From Litorivivens lipolytica (lineage in GTDB: Bacteria > Pseudomonadota > Gammaproteobacteria > Pseudomonadales > Spongiibacteraceae), in contig NZ_JACHWY010000003.1 of assembly GCF_014191715.1 (NCBI RefSeq), positions 124,001-188,000 of the forward strand: DNA of 64,000 nt. The letters are read 5' to 3'. Below the pieces are notes generated by a model that worked only from the letters and a program-made list of their open reading frames with translations, was not told where the DNA came from and searched no databases. The position numbers and the translations under genes were made by a program. Shown in pieces: positions 53,990 through 63,214 of the stretch. How positions within the stretch are numbered: position 1 is the first letter of the stretch; each line of letters starts with the position of its first letter.

Positions 53990-56320
53990 ATGAAGCGCTC
54001 TAAAACCCCAAAAACCAAGCTCATGAAATCAGCTCTTCGCTGCGGCACGGTAGCTGTGTTAGCCGCATCAACACTGCCCTTGCAGGCACAGATCGAGGAA
54101 GTGATTGTCACGGCCCAGAAGCGTGAACAGTCACTGAAAGACGTGCCCATCAATATCAACGCCATGAGTGGCGATAAGTTGGCAGAGCTAAATATCCAGC
54201 AGTTTGATGAGCTGGCCAACTTCATTCCCGGCCTGGAAGTACAGGAACAGAGCGCCAACAACCCAGCATTTGTTATTCGCGGGATCACTTCGGACAGCGG
54301 TGAATCCAATATTGAGCCTCGCATCGCCGTGTTTCAGGACGGCGTGCCCTCCTCCCGCTCGCGCGGCTCCTTTTTTGAATTACATGATCTGGAGCGGGTC
54401 GAGGTCGTCAAAGGCCCACAAAGCACCCTTTTCGGCCGCGCTGCATTGATCGGCGGCATCAACGTTATTCAGCGCAAGGCAGATTACGAGACCGAAGCCC
54501 AGATCAAAGTCGGCTACGGCGAAAGTGTACGCGACACCAAGTACAAGGAAGTCAGCGGTCACTTGGGCGGCGCCATAATTGATGAGCGACTGGCTGGCCG
54601 CGTCGCCTTTGTCGACAAGGAGCGCGACCCCTACATGGAAAACCTGCTCGGTGGCGAAGGCTACAACGGCGCCGATGTTCAGGCCTACCGCATCGCCCTG
54701 CGCGCCAACCTGATGGAGACACTGCGCTGGGACATTATCGCCAATCACCAGAAAGACACGCCTCCCGGTACCGGCTTTAAGAACAATCGCTTTGCACCTC
54801 CCGGCGGCGACACCAGCCCCTTCACCGGCGCGGCCCTAAAAAGCTCGCCCAGTTACCGGGGCGGCAAAGAACTCGGACTGGAGCGGGAACTGGACAGCCT
54901 GACCAGTATTCTGGTGTGGGATATTAATGAAGACTGGTCATTCACCTCCATCTCGGGCAAGCGCGACTTTGAGTCCGATGAAGTGTTTGACGGCGATGGC
55001 TCACAGTACGACATCCTGATCGCCTCCGAGATTGCAGAAGGCGAACAGTTCAGTCAGGAAATTCGATTCAACTACGATGCGGGCGGCATGCTCTCAGCTT
55101 TCTTCGGCGCCAATTATCTGGAAGAGGAAGGTGAGCAATACGTTCCCGTCGCAACGGACAAACAGCAAGGTCTGCCCTTCTTCCTCGAGTTTCTCGCCAG
55201 GGGCGAAGGCAGCGAGCCCAGCAACCCACCCTCCGGCGAGCTATATATGGAGGAGTTTGCCAACCGCAGCGATACCACCTCTGTGGATTTATTTGCTGAT
55301 GCGACCTACCACGTAAACGACAAGCTGCAACTGACCGCCGGTATCCGCTGGACCAAAGACGACAAGAAAACGTCGTACTTCGGCCGCACGCTGGGCAGCC
55401 CTGTGCCCGGTCCGATCCCGGTACCGAACGACCCAGGCAATACCCTGTTTATCGCAGCGTCTCCCGGCGGTGAACTGGTCAGCGCCAGCGACACCTTTGA
55501 AGGCTTCTCCTGGCGAACCGTGGCGTCCTACGCCTTTTCCGAAGATCTTAATGGCTGGGTCAGTTACTCACGCGGCCGCCGCCCGGAAGTTATTGCGTTT
55601 AACACCCCCGAGGGCGAAGACTTTGTGGCGCGAGAAACTCTCGACGCGGAGGAAGTCGACTCCTACGAGATCGGTGGCTTTTACAGCCTGATGGACAACC
55701 GCATCAACATCAGCGGTTCCGTGTTCTATTACGAATACGCCAACTTCCAAACCACCCTGTTTGCACCGGGTGAAGCTGCGGTGATCGTGCTGAATGCGGG
55801 CTCGGCAACGGCCCACGGTCTGGAGCTGCAGATTGACGCCCAGCCGCTGGACAATCTGCAAACCTTCTTCAGCTACGGCTACAACTACGGTCGTTTCAGC
55901 AGCGAAGATGAAGATGGCAACCCTCAGGAATTTGCTGGCAATAAATTCCGCCTGAGCCCGGATCACAGTGTCGCGATCGGCGCGACCCTGAGCTTCCCGA
56001 CTGACGTCGGCTTGTTCTCGATCACCCCGTCTTACACCTACAAGTCTGAAATCTTCTTCGACGATGACAACGACCGTCCGGACCTGCAGGAATTCGATGA
56101 CACGCAGGATGAAACGCAGCCAGGCTACGCCATCTGGGATCTGTCACTGCGCTATGAATCCATGGGCGGCAACTACGTGGTCGAGCTATACGGCAAAAAC
56201 ATTCGGGACGAGGACTATCTGCTCGACGCCGGCAACACCGGAGACAGTTTTGGCCTGCCAACCTTCATTCCCGGCCCGGACCGCTTAGTGGGCATTACCT
56301 TTACCGCCAAATATCCCTGA
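53990..56320 (+). CDS. TonB-dependent outer-membrane receptor
   Basis: This 776-residue receptor has a signal peptide (MKRSKTPKTKLMKSALRCGTVAVLAASTLPLQA region), then a TonB box region EEVIVTAQKREQSLKDV, a plug domain with FVIRGITSDSGESNIEPRIAVFQDG and VEVVKGPQSTLFGR, and a large C-terminal beta barrel. The C-terminus RLVGITFTAKYP ends in aromatic-Lys-Tyr-Pro-type. The ligand is unknown. It may serve the same type of role as the receptor at 21359-23965. The start 53990 is followed by a second ATG at 54023; which is used is uncertain. A terminator follows at 56342-56369. Confidence 0.93.
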   Translation: MKRSKTPKTKLMKSALRCGTVAVLAASTLPLQAQIEEVIVTAQKREQSLKDVPININAMSGDKLAELNIQQFDELANFIPGLEVQEQSANNPAFVIRGITSDSGESNIEPRIAVFQDGVPSSRSRGSFFELHDLERVEVVKGPQSTLFGRAALIGGINVIQRKADYETEAQIKVGYGESVRDTKYKEVSGHLGGAIIDERLAGRVAFVDKERDPYMENLLGGEGYNGADVQAYRIALRANLMETLRWDIIANHQKDTPPGTGFKNNRFAPPGGDTSPFTGAALKSSPSYRGGKELGLERELDSLTSILVWDINEDWSFTSISGKRDFESDEVFDGDGSQYDILIASEIAEGEQFSQEIRFNYDAGGMLSAFFGANYLEEEGEQYVPVATDKQQGLPFFLEFLARGEGSEPSNPPSGELYMEEFANRSDTTSVDLFADATYHVNDKLQLTAGIRWTKDDKKTSYFGRTLGSPVPGPIPVPNDPGNTLFIAASPGGELVSASDTFEGFSWRTVASYAFSEDLNGWVSYSRGRRPEVIAFNTPEGEDFVARETLDAEEVDSYEIGGFYSLMDNRINISGSVFYYEYANFQTTLFAPGEAAVIVLNAGSATAHGLELQIDAQPLDNLQTFFSYGYNYGRFSSEDEDGNPQEFAGNKFRLSPDHSVAIGATLSFPTDVGLFSITPSYTYKSEIFFDDDNDRPDLQEFDDTQDETQPGYAIWDLSLRYESMGGNYVVELYGKNIRDEDYLLDAGNTGDSFGLPTFIPGPDRLVGITFTAKYP

Positions 56321-56341
56321 GGTTTTAGCAGCCACAACGCA

Positions 56342-56369
56342 AAAGGCCCGCCAAATGGCGGGCCTTTTT
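56342..56369. terminator. Bidirectional terminator between the TonB receptor and parE
   Basis: The stem AAAGGCCCGCCA (56342-56353), AA loop, TGGCGGGCCTTT (56356-56367) is followed on the plus strand by TTA and on the minus strand by A-to-T runs (AAAA at 56341). It lies 21 bases past the receptor stop and 22 bases past the parE stop, and would stop both convergent transcripts. Confidence 0.9.
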
Positions 56370-56390
56370 ATTTCCGATCGCGTTTAGCGA

Positions 56391-58280
56391 TCAACCAACC
56401 ACTTCCGCCAGATCGCCCTTGGTCTCAAGCCACGCCTTGCGATCGGAAGAGCGCTTCTTGGCCAGCAGCATATCCATCAAGGTGGCGGTATCGTCGCCGG
56501 GCTCAACGGTCAGGCGCACCAGCCGGCGAGTATCCGGATCCATAACCGTTTCTCTAAGCTGCAGCGGATTCATTTCACCCAAGCCCTTAAAGCGGGTGAC
56601 TTGTACCTTGCCGCGCTTTTTCTCGGCCTCAATCCGATCAAGAATGCCCTGACGCTCGCTGTTATCCAGCGCGTAATAGGTTTCCTTGCCGATATCCACC
56701 CGGTACAGAGGCGGCATGGCTACGTAAACGTGCCCCGCCTGCACCAGCGGCTTGAAGTGACGAACAAACAGCGCGCAGATCAGGGTGGCAATGTGGGCAC
56801 CATCGGAATCCGCATCCGCAAGAATGCAGACTTTGCTATAGCGCAAACCGCTCAGATCATCGGACGCCGGATCAACACCAATCGCCACCGAAATATCGTG
56901 CACTTCCTGCGAGGCGAGAATCTCCTGTGAATCCACTTCCCAAGTATTCAGAATTTTACCGCGCAGCGGCAGTATCGCCTGAAACTCGCGGTTGCGACCC
57001 TGCTTGGCACTACCACCTGCCGAATCACCCTCTACCAGAAACAGTTCGCCGCGCTCTGGATCATCGCCGGAGCAGTCCGCCAGCTTTCCGGGCAGTGCCG
57101 GACCGGACGTAACTTTTTTGCGCACCACTTTTTTCGCTTTGCGCATACGGGTCTGGGCATTGGAAATACACAGCTCCGCCAGCTTTTCCGCTTCGCCGGT
57201 ATGCTGGTTCAACCAGAGGCTAAAGGCATCTTTAGCTACACCGGAAACAAAGGCCGCTGCTTCACGCGAACTGAGTCGCTCTTTGGTCTGACCGGAAAAT
57301 TGCGGGTCTTCCAGCTTGGACGAGAGCACATAGCTGCACTTGTCCCAGATATCTTCCGGCGTCAGTTTGACGCCGCGCGGCAGCAAGTTGCGAAATTCGC
57401 AGAACTCGCGCATGGCTTCCAACAAGCCCGTGCGCAATCCATTAACGTGGGTTCCGCCCTGAGCCGTCGGAATCAGGTTTACGTAGGATTCCGTGGTGGG
57501 CTCGCCGCCCTCCGGCAACCACTGCACCGCCCAGTCGACCGCTTCGTTGTGACTGGAGAATGTACCCACAAAGGGTTCCGCCGGCAGGGTTTCCCAACCG
57601 CGCGTGCTGCTTAGCAGGTAATCGGTCAGGCCGTCTTCGTAATACCACTCTTCACTGGCATCGCCGGTTTCATCCTTGAAGATAACGCGCAGGCCAGAGC
57701 ACAGTACCGCCTTGGCGCGCAGTACGTGCTTCAGGCGCAGGATGGAGAACTTGGCCGAATCGAAGTACTTCGGGTTCGGCAAAAAGCGCACCTCAGTGCC
57801 CGTATTGCGCTTGCCGCAAGTATCAATAGCCTCGAGTTCGGAGGCCTTTTCGCCATCCTTAAAGGTCATCCGGTAGACCTGACCGTCGCGACGGATGGTC
57901 ACTTCCAGCGAGGCCGACAGGGCATTCACCACCGACACGCCCACGCCGTGCAGACCACCGGAGAACTGGTAGTTCTTGTTGGAGAATTTACCACCCGCGT
58001 GCAGGGTGGTGAGGATAACTTCCACCCCCGGCTTGCCCTGCACCTTGTGGATGTCGACCGGCATGCCACGGCCGTTGTCGACACAGCTCAACGAGCCGTC
58101 CTTGTGCAGGGTGACGGTAATTTCACTGGCATGGCCGGCCAGCGCCTCATCGACACTGTTATCGATGACTTCCTGTGCCAGATGGTTGGGGCGAGTGGTA
58201 TCGGTGTACATGCCGGGGCGCTTGCGCACTGGCTCTAGCCCCGTGAGAACCTCAATCGATTCAGCGGTATAGTCGCTCAT
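56391..58280 (-). CDS. parE: DNA topoisomerase IV subunit B
   Basis: ParE supplies the ATPase and part of the DNA-cleavage domain of topoisomerase IV, which separates linked chromosomes. The 629-residue protein has the GHKL ATPase start (RKRPGMYTDT, EVIDNSVDEAL), NGRGMPVDIH, GGLHGVGVSVVNALS, the Toprim EGDSAGGSAKQGRN, and the C-terminal KRFKGLGEMN-like FKGLGEMNPLQLRETVMD. It is the last gene of the yqiB-cpdA-yqiA-parE run, with yqiA ending six bases before. parC is not in this window. Confidence 0.97.
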   Translation of the reverse strand: MSDYTAESIEVLTGLEPVRKRPGMYTDTTRPNHLAQEVIDNSVDEALAGHASEITVTLHKDGSLSCVDNGRGMPVDIHKVQGKPGVEVILTTLHAGGKFSNKNYQFSGGLHGVGVSVVNALSASLEVTIRRDGQVYRMTFKDGEKASELEAIDTCGKRNTGTEVRFLPNPKYFDSAKFSILRLKHVLRAKAVLCSGLRVIFKDETGDASEEWYYEDGLTDYLLSSTRGWETLPAEPFVGTFSSHNEAVDWAVQWLPEGGEPTTESYVNLIPTAQGGTHVNGLRTGLLEAMREFCEFRNLLPRGVKLTPEDIWDKCSYVLSSKLEDPQFSGQTKERLSSREAAAFVSGVAKDAFSLWLNQHTGEAEKLAELCISNAQTRMRKAKKVVRKKVTSGPALPGKLADCSGDDPERGELFLVEGDSAGGSAKQGRNREFQAILPLRGKILNTWEVDSQEILASQEVHDISVAIGVDPASDDLSGLRYSKVCILADADSDGAHIATLICALFVRHFKPLVQAGHVYVAMPPLYRVDIGKETYYALDNSERQGILDRIEAEKKRGKVQVTRFKGLGEMNPLQLRETVMDPDTRRLVRLTVEPGDDTATLMDMLLAKKRSSDRKAWLETKGDLAEVVG

Positions 58281-58286
58281 AAACTG

Positions 58287-58868
58287 TTATTTTTCCGTCA
58301 ATTGCAGAAACGTGACGATCTCGGGCAGATAGGATTCAAAGGTCGTAAAAGAATGATCCCCGCCCTCTTCGACGGTCATTCTACACGCACTGTAGTAGCT
58401 TTGCGCGTCCCGGTAGTCGAGGGTTTCATCACCGCTTTGCAGCAACACCCAATAGCGCTCCGGCGTGACGCTGGCAGGCTCCAGCTGTTCCAGTTCCCGC
58501 GTGTGCGCAGGGGTGATCTGAAAGTGCTCTTCCGTGTAGGGATTGAAATTATCCCCTATGTAGTGAGCAATCAAATGGTAGGGGCGCACCGCCGGATTCA
58601 CCAGCACCGCCGGCAACGCATATTTTTCTGCCAGCACGGTCGAGAAAAAACCACCCAGTGAACTGCCGATTAAACCCACGCGCTGGTACTGGCCCAGCAT
58701 GTCCTGCAACACAGCCTCGACCCGCTTGAAGGTCGCACCCGGCGTATTGGGCAGATCGGGTATGACACAGTCGATACCGAGCGCTTCGGCGTAGGCCTTG
58801 CTCTGCTGGGCTTTTATGGATTGGGGAGAAGAAATAAAACCGTGAATGTAGAGAATGGCCGAAGACAA
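58287..58868 (-). CDS. yqiA: YqiA-type esterase
   Basis: This 193-residue alpha/beta hydrolase is of the YqiA/YcfP group. Motifs are LYIHGFISSPQS, GSSLGGFFS (nucleophile) near 67, and GGDHSFTTFE near the C-terminus for the catalytic His. The start is TTG at 58868, directly after the cpdA stop, with AAGGG seven bases ahead inside cpdA, so it is translationally coupled. The physiological ester is unknown. Confidence 0.9.
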   Translation of the reverse strand: MSSAILYIHGFISSPQSIKAQQSKAYAEALGIDCVIPDLPNTPGATFKRVEAVLQDMLGQYQRVGLIGSSLGGFFSTVLAEKYALPAVLVNPAVRPYHLIAHYIGDNFNPYTEEHFQITPAHTRELEQLEPASVTPERYWVLLQSGDETLDYRDAQSYYSACRMTVEEGGDHSFTTFESYLPEIVTFLQLTEK

Positions 58869-59681
58869 TCAATAACCCTTAGCGGCCAGATCTACATTGA
58901 AGCGCACATCGGCAACGCGATGGATTCCGGTGTCGATGCGGCCATCAGGATGCAGTTCCAGCCAACGAAGCCCCGGCGCCTCACTGCTGACCAGAAAATC
59001 CGCGCTGTGCTGGGCGAACTGAATGCAGGTAGAGGGCGTACTCAAAAAGCGCGTGCCCTGATATTCCACGTCCCGTGCCTGATGCACGTGGCCACACGTG
59101 ACCGCCTTCACCTGAGAGTAGGCCGATACCAATTCAAGGAACTCGGACTGATTGCTCAGCAATTGCTCGTCGAGCCACTCGCAACCCACCGGCAGCACAT
59201 GGTGATGGAGCGCAACAAGGGTGTATTTATCCGGGTGTTGATCCAGCTGCTGACGCAGAAAATCCAGCTCTGTCTGAGCCAGAGTGCCGCGCGGGGTATG
59301 GGCCACAGAGGAATCCAGTGAAACCAGCTGCCAGTCACCCAGCTCAATGCGAGGGCGATACCAGCGCCCACCACAGACCGCTGTCATGGCCTCAATGCTG
59401 TCATGATTGCCCGGCAGCCAGACCACATTGCTGCGACCATTCATCATGGCGTACAGGCGCTCGTAGGCCTCGGCATAGGCGTTGTTCGAAATATCACCGC
59501 TGAACAGAAAGATATCCGGTTCCGACAGGGTTTCTGCCAGGCGCAATACCTGCCCCAGGCTATGGTCAGTATCCATGCCCAGAAGCTCATATCCCGGATT
59601 TTGCCCGAGATGAGTATCGCTGAGTTGAAGTATCCGGATTGGCTCCATCGGCCCGTTCAGTCCTGCTTCTGACAATTGCAT
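58869..59681 (-). CDS. cpdA: 3',5'-cyclic-AMP phosphodiesterase
   Basis: CpdA hydrolyses cyclic AMP to AMP. The 270-residue protein is of the calcineurin-like class with metal-binding LSDTHLG, GDISNN, GNHDS, HHH (ALHHHVLPV) and CGHVHQ. It adjoins yqiA. The start at 59681 gives 17 residues before the LQLSDTH motif, as in E. coli CpdA. An ATG at 59648 is an alternative. Confidence 0.95.
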   Translation of the reverse strand: MQLSEAGLNGPMEPIRILQLSDTHLGQNPGYELLGMDTDHSLGQVLRLAETLSEPDIFLFSGDISNNAYAEAYERLYAMMNGRSNVVWLPGNHDSIEAMTAVCGGRWYRPRIELGDWQLVSLDSSVAHTPRGTLAQTELDFLRQQLDQHPDKYTLVALHHHVLPVGCEWLDEQLLSNQSEFLELVSAYSQVKAVTCGHVHQARDVEYQGTRFLSTPSTCIQFAQHSADFLVSSEAPGLRWLELHPDGRIDTGIHRVADVRFNVDLAAKGY

Positions 59682-59776
59682 TGCGAGAATCGCTGTATTA
59701 TCGCGATTGAGACATACTCGAGGGAAGGCTGCCAGCTACCAGGTCGCATTTTTACCAGAGTAAAACCGGCAAGACA

Positions 59777-60217
59777 CTAAAGCGTCAGCAACGCGGCGGG
59801 ATCGCCCAAGCTATGGCCCTGCGCCAGACAGTGCTGCAACCACTCGCCGAGAAAGCGGTTCCACTGCTGCTTCTCGTCGCGCTGGTGCATCCGTCGATTG
59901 GGGTATTCGTTCTTACCCAACACCCGATAACAGCCGGCAAAACTGGCCACTTCGGCCACTCCGGCGTCGTGATAGACCCGCACGGTCATTTCGTTATTCA
60001 AATCAGCCAGTGCGCGGTGCTCCTGACAGATCTTAAGCAGGCTGGTGTAGGGCGTACGCTCGCTAACATCGATGCGCACCTGCAAACCCTCACCAATACC
60101 AAACACGCGCTCGTCACCCGCCTCCATGCGCGGAAGCAATCTGCACAAGCGCACAAAGTTGAGTTCACACTCAGCCAGGTGCGCCGAAAGATCGACGTTA
60201 TAGACGGATTTTGCCAC
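59777..60217 (-). CDS. yqiB: DUF1249-family protein (YqiB)
   Basis: This 146-residue cytoplasmic protein of the DUF1249 family has NFVRLCRLLPRM, ERTPYTSLLKI, VRVYHDAGVAEVASF and YPNRRMHQRDEKQQWNRFL. The function is not known, though it is a fixed neighbour of cpdA. The start is set at GTG 60217 (MAKSVYNVDLSAHLAECELNF) by comparison with the family N-terminus; a TTG start at 60268 would add 17 residues. It is divergent from tolC. In E. coli nudF lies between tolC and yqiB, but not here. Confidence 0.88.
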   Translation of the reverse strand: MAKSVYNVDLSAHLAECELNFVRLCRLLPRMEAGDERVFGIGEGLQVRIDVSERTPYTSLLKICQEHRALADLNNEMTVRVYHDAGVAEVASFAGCYRVLGKNEYPNRRMHQRDEKQQWNRFLGEWLQHCLAQGHSLGDPAALLTL

Positions 60218-60393
60218 GTGTTCTACCGCGATTTCCTGCTGTTTGCGCCAAGCGAAATTGCCTGCCAACGCCTCATCATACCTGCTGCCGCCAGACTTAA
60301 AAATACTTAATTAATGTGAATTCGGATGGGGGTTTTGGGGCCAATTTGCTAAACTCGCTGCCAATTTCGGGTGTAGATGGGATGGAATTCCGC

Positions 60394-61797
60394 ATGAAAC
60401 AACGCGCACTGCCTCTGGCGCTGGCCGGGCTTTTCAGTCTGAGCAGTTCTCTGGGTTTCGGTGAGAGCCTGAGCCAGATATACGAACTGGCACTGAAAAA
60501 CGATGCCACCCTGAAGGCTGCGGAGGCGACGTATCGGGCCAATCTCGAAACCGAAAAACTATCGCGCTCGGCTTTGCTGCCACAGATTGGCGCGACCAGC
60601 ACCTACCGCGACACAGAGTTTGAAGGCGAGAGTTTTGGCATCACAAACTTTCAACCCCCCCAATACGGTAAAGTCCCCAGCGAACGCGACACCGACACAT
60701 TGACCCACAGCGTCACCCTGTCGCAACCCCTGTTCGACCTTTCAGCCTGGTTCAGCTTTCGCGCCGGCAAGGCCACCAGCAAACAAGCCCGCGCCCAGTT
60801 TGCTGCTGACCAGCAGGATCTGATCATCCGCACCGCCGAGGCCTATTTCAATGCACTACGCGCCAATGAAAACCTTGAAGCGGCGCGTGCAGAAGAACGT
60901 GCGGCCAAGCGCCAACTGGAACAAACTCAGCAACGCTTTGACGTCGGCCTGATCGCCATTACCGACGTTCATGAAGCACGCGCGGTTTTTGACAACACCG
61001 TCGCACAACGCCTGAGCTTTGAGGCCCAACTCGGCACAGCATTCGAAGCCCTGTCGGTACTGACCAATCAGGGCCATTCCTCGCTGAACCGCCTGTCGGA
61101 AGAATTTCCTGTAACACAGCCGGTACCAGCGGATCGCGCGGAGTGGGTCGAATTCGCTATTGCCAACAATCATCTGCTGACAGCAGCGCGATATGCGACC
61201 CAATCGTCCTACCAAAACGCACGCTCGAAAAAAGCAGAACACCTGCCCACACTGAGCGGCAGTTACAGCTATTCAACCGATGACACTGAAGGCACATCAA
61301 AGACCAGCAACCCTCTGGCTTCAGACATTGTTGACGAACACGCCAATACCGAAACGATTCAGGTTCAGCTTTCCGTACCCCTGTTCTCCGGTGGTGGTGT
61401 TAGCGCCTCTCGACGCCAGGCTTACAATCAATATCTCGCGGCTGAGCAAAACCGCATTGGCACCCAGCGTCGCGTAGTACAACAGACTCGCTCACTTCAC
61501 CTGACCGTTGGCACCGATGTGCAGCGTATCAAGGCGCGCAAACAAAATATTGTTTCGGCGCAAAGCGCACTCGATGCCACCAAGGCCGGCTATGAAGTGG
61601 GCACACGCAATATCGTAGACGTGTTGCAATCCCAGCGTTCGCTGTACGCCGCGATTCGCGACTATGCCAACGCGCGCTTCGACTACGTGCTGAATATGCT
61701 GAAACTGAAGCAGCAGGCCGGCAACCTGAGCCCGCAGGATATCTACAATCTGGATAAGTGGTTGATCGCTGACAAGGCGAAAAAACAGGATTTGTAA
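60394..61797 (+). CDS. tolC: TolC-type outer-membrane efflux protein
   Basis: TolC forms the outer-membrane and periplasmic channel for type I secretion and tripartite efflux pumps. The 467-residue protein has a signal peptide (MKQRALPLALAGLFSLSSSLGFG), then two outer-membrane-efflux repeats with long helices and the ESLSQIYELALKNDATLKAAEA start. VGLIAITDVHEARAVFDN and VGTRNIVDVLQSQRSLY are the two conserved turn regions. The ATG at 60394 is preferred, since upstream in-frame starts would put extra residues before the signal. It is divergent from yqiB. A strong terminator follows. Confidence 0.95.
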   Translation: MKQRALPLALAGLFSLSSSLGFGESLSQIYELALKNDATLKAAEATYRANLETEKLSRSALLPQIGATSTYRDTEFEGESFGITNFQPPQYGKVPSERDTDTLTHSVTLSQPLFDLSAWFSFRAGKATSKQARAQFAADQQDLIIRTAEAYFNALRANENLEAARAEERAAKRQLEQTQQRFDVGLIAITDVHEARAVFDNTVAQRLSFEAQLGTAFEALSVLTNQGHSSLNRLSEEFPVTQPVPADRAEWVEFAIANNHLLTAARYATQSSYQNARSKKAEHLPTLSGSYSYSTDDTEGTSKTSNPLASDIVDEHANTETIQVQLSVPLFSGGGVSASRRQAYNQYLAAEQNRIGTQRRVVQQTRSLHLTVGTDVQRIKARKQNIVSAQSALDATKAGYEVGTRNIVDVLQSQRSLYAAIRDYANARFDYVLNMLKLKQQAGNLSPQDIYNLDKWLIADKAKKQDL

Positions 61798-61814
61798 AAC
61801 CCTGCCGAACGACT

Positions 61815-61842
61815 AAAAAACGCTGCAACGGCAGCGTTTTTT
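61815..61842. terminator. Bidirectional terminator between tolC and waaA
   Basis: A perfect 12-base stem AAAAAACGCTGC (61815-61826), loop AACG, GCAGCGTTTTTT (61831-61842) lies 17 bases after the tolC stop and 11 bases past the waaA stop. T-runs occur at both ends in the relevant sense, so it can stop transcription from each side. Confidence 0.92.
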
Positions 61843-61853
61843 ATGCCCGTAAA

Positions 61854-63119
61854 TCAGTGATGCAAGCGATCGATATGTTCGAGCAGACGCTCAAGTGCTC
61901 CGCGATTCTCGGCCACAACCTGGCGCGCCAAGGCACCCCGTTGTTCTCTCAGTGCTTCGCTCTTCAACAGTTCAGCCACCTCACTAGCAAGGGCCTCAGC
62001 GGTATCGACTATGGAAAGCGCCCCGGCCTGCTGCAACAGCTCTGAAATAGCCGCGAAGTTGAAATCGCTGGGGCCATTGACCAGCGGCAAACCCCAGGCG
62101 GCCGGCTCAAGGCTGTTGTGACCACCGCGCTCAATCAGACTGCCGCCCACGGTAGCCACATCGGCGCAACCGAATAGCAGCATTAACTCACCCATGGTAT
62201 CGAGCAGCAGGATGTCTGCGCCTTCCGGATGATCACCGGAACTACGACGCACCATTGACCAGTTTCCGCTCGCAATCAGGGCGGCAACTTGATCAAAGCG
62301 TTCCGGGTGACGCGGTGCAATTAACAGGGCCGCCTCTGGCACCTGTTCCCGGATCTGCGAAAACGCCTTTAAAATCAGGGTTTCCTCGCCCTCATGGGTA
62401 CTCGCGCACAACCAGACCGGGCGCCCAGCCAAACCCAGCTTCCTGCGCTCATCCTGCGCCTGCTGGCGCAAGCTTTCCGGCACATCAATATCAAACTTCA
62501 CACTGCCCGATACACTCAGCTGCGCGTCGGGCACCCCCAGCGAACGGAAGCGCTCGGCATCACTGCGATGCTGGGCGACAACCATGGAAATAGCCGAAAA
62601 AACCCGCTTTGTCAGTGCCGGCAAACGCGCGTAACCCCGCGCTGACTTTTCTGACAACCGAGCATTGGCCAGCACCACCTCAAGCCCTGCCCGGCGCGCG
62701 CAGCAGACCATATTGGGCCAGATTTCGGTTTCCATGATCACTAGCGTTTGCGGCCCTGTTCTGCGTAAGAAGCGCCCAATGGCATCGGGCATATCGTAGG
62801 GCGCGTACACATGAAACACGCTGTCACCCAGCATGGCCTGCACCCGCTCGGAACCGGTTGGGGTCATGGTGGTGACGGTAATCGCCTGCTCCGGGTAGCG
62901 CTCTTGCAGGACTTTTATCATCGGCACCGCGGCGATGACTTCCCCCACGGACACCGCATGCACCCAGATGCCACCCCGCTTTGGTGGCGCGGTAAAAAAG
63001 CCAAAGCGCTCAGCCATGCGACGCCGGTATTCCGGTGCTTTCACTGAACGCTGCAGCAGCCGCAGCAAAAGCAGCGGTGAAATCAGATAGAACAGGCAGG
63101 TATAGATGAACAGCGGCAT
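61854..63119 (-). CDS. waaA: 3-deoxy-D-manno-octulosonic acid transferase
   Basis: WaaA (KdtA) transfers Kdo residues to the lipid A precursor at the inner face of the membrane. The 421-residue protein starts MPLFIYTCLFYLISPLLLL with a membrane anchor, then RRRMAERFGFF with the conserved catalytic Glu, GIWVHAVSVGEV near residue 60, and VIMETEIWPN and GGSLIERGGHNSLEPAAWGLP in the GT-B fold. The ATG at 63119 gives the family N-terminus, not an ATG 18 codons earlier. It is divergent from the FAD oxidoreductase gene, 95 bases away. Confidence 0.95.
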   Translation of the reverse strand: MPLFIYTCLFYLISPLLLLRLLQRSVKAPEYRRRMAERFGFFTAPPKRGGIWVHAVSVGEVIAAVPMIKVLQERYPEQAITVTTMTPTGSERVQAMLGDSVFHVYAPYDMPDAIGRFLRRTGPQTLVIMETEIWPNMVCCARRAGLEVVLANARLSEKSARGYARLPALTKRVFSAISMVVAQHRSDAERFRSLGVPDAQLSVSGSVKFDIDVPESLRQQAQDERRKLGLAGRPVWLCASTHEGEETLILKAFSQIREQVPEAALLIAPRHPERFDQVAALIASGNWSMVRRSSGDHPEGADILLLDTMGELMLLFGCADVATVGGSLIERGGHNSLEPAAWGLPLVNGPSDFNFAAISELLQQAGALSIVDTAEALASEVAELLKSEALREQRGALARQVVAENRGALERLLEHIDRLHH

Positions 63120-63214
63120 GACAGTAATCGGGTGGGAATTGTGCGGCCAAGCATAGCGAGCAGCCCGAAACATGTGAAGCTCTTTGCTATACTGCGCCCC
63201 TTGAAGGAGAACCT

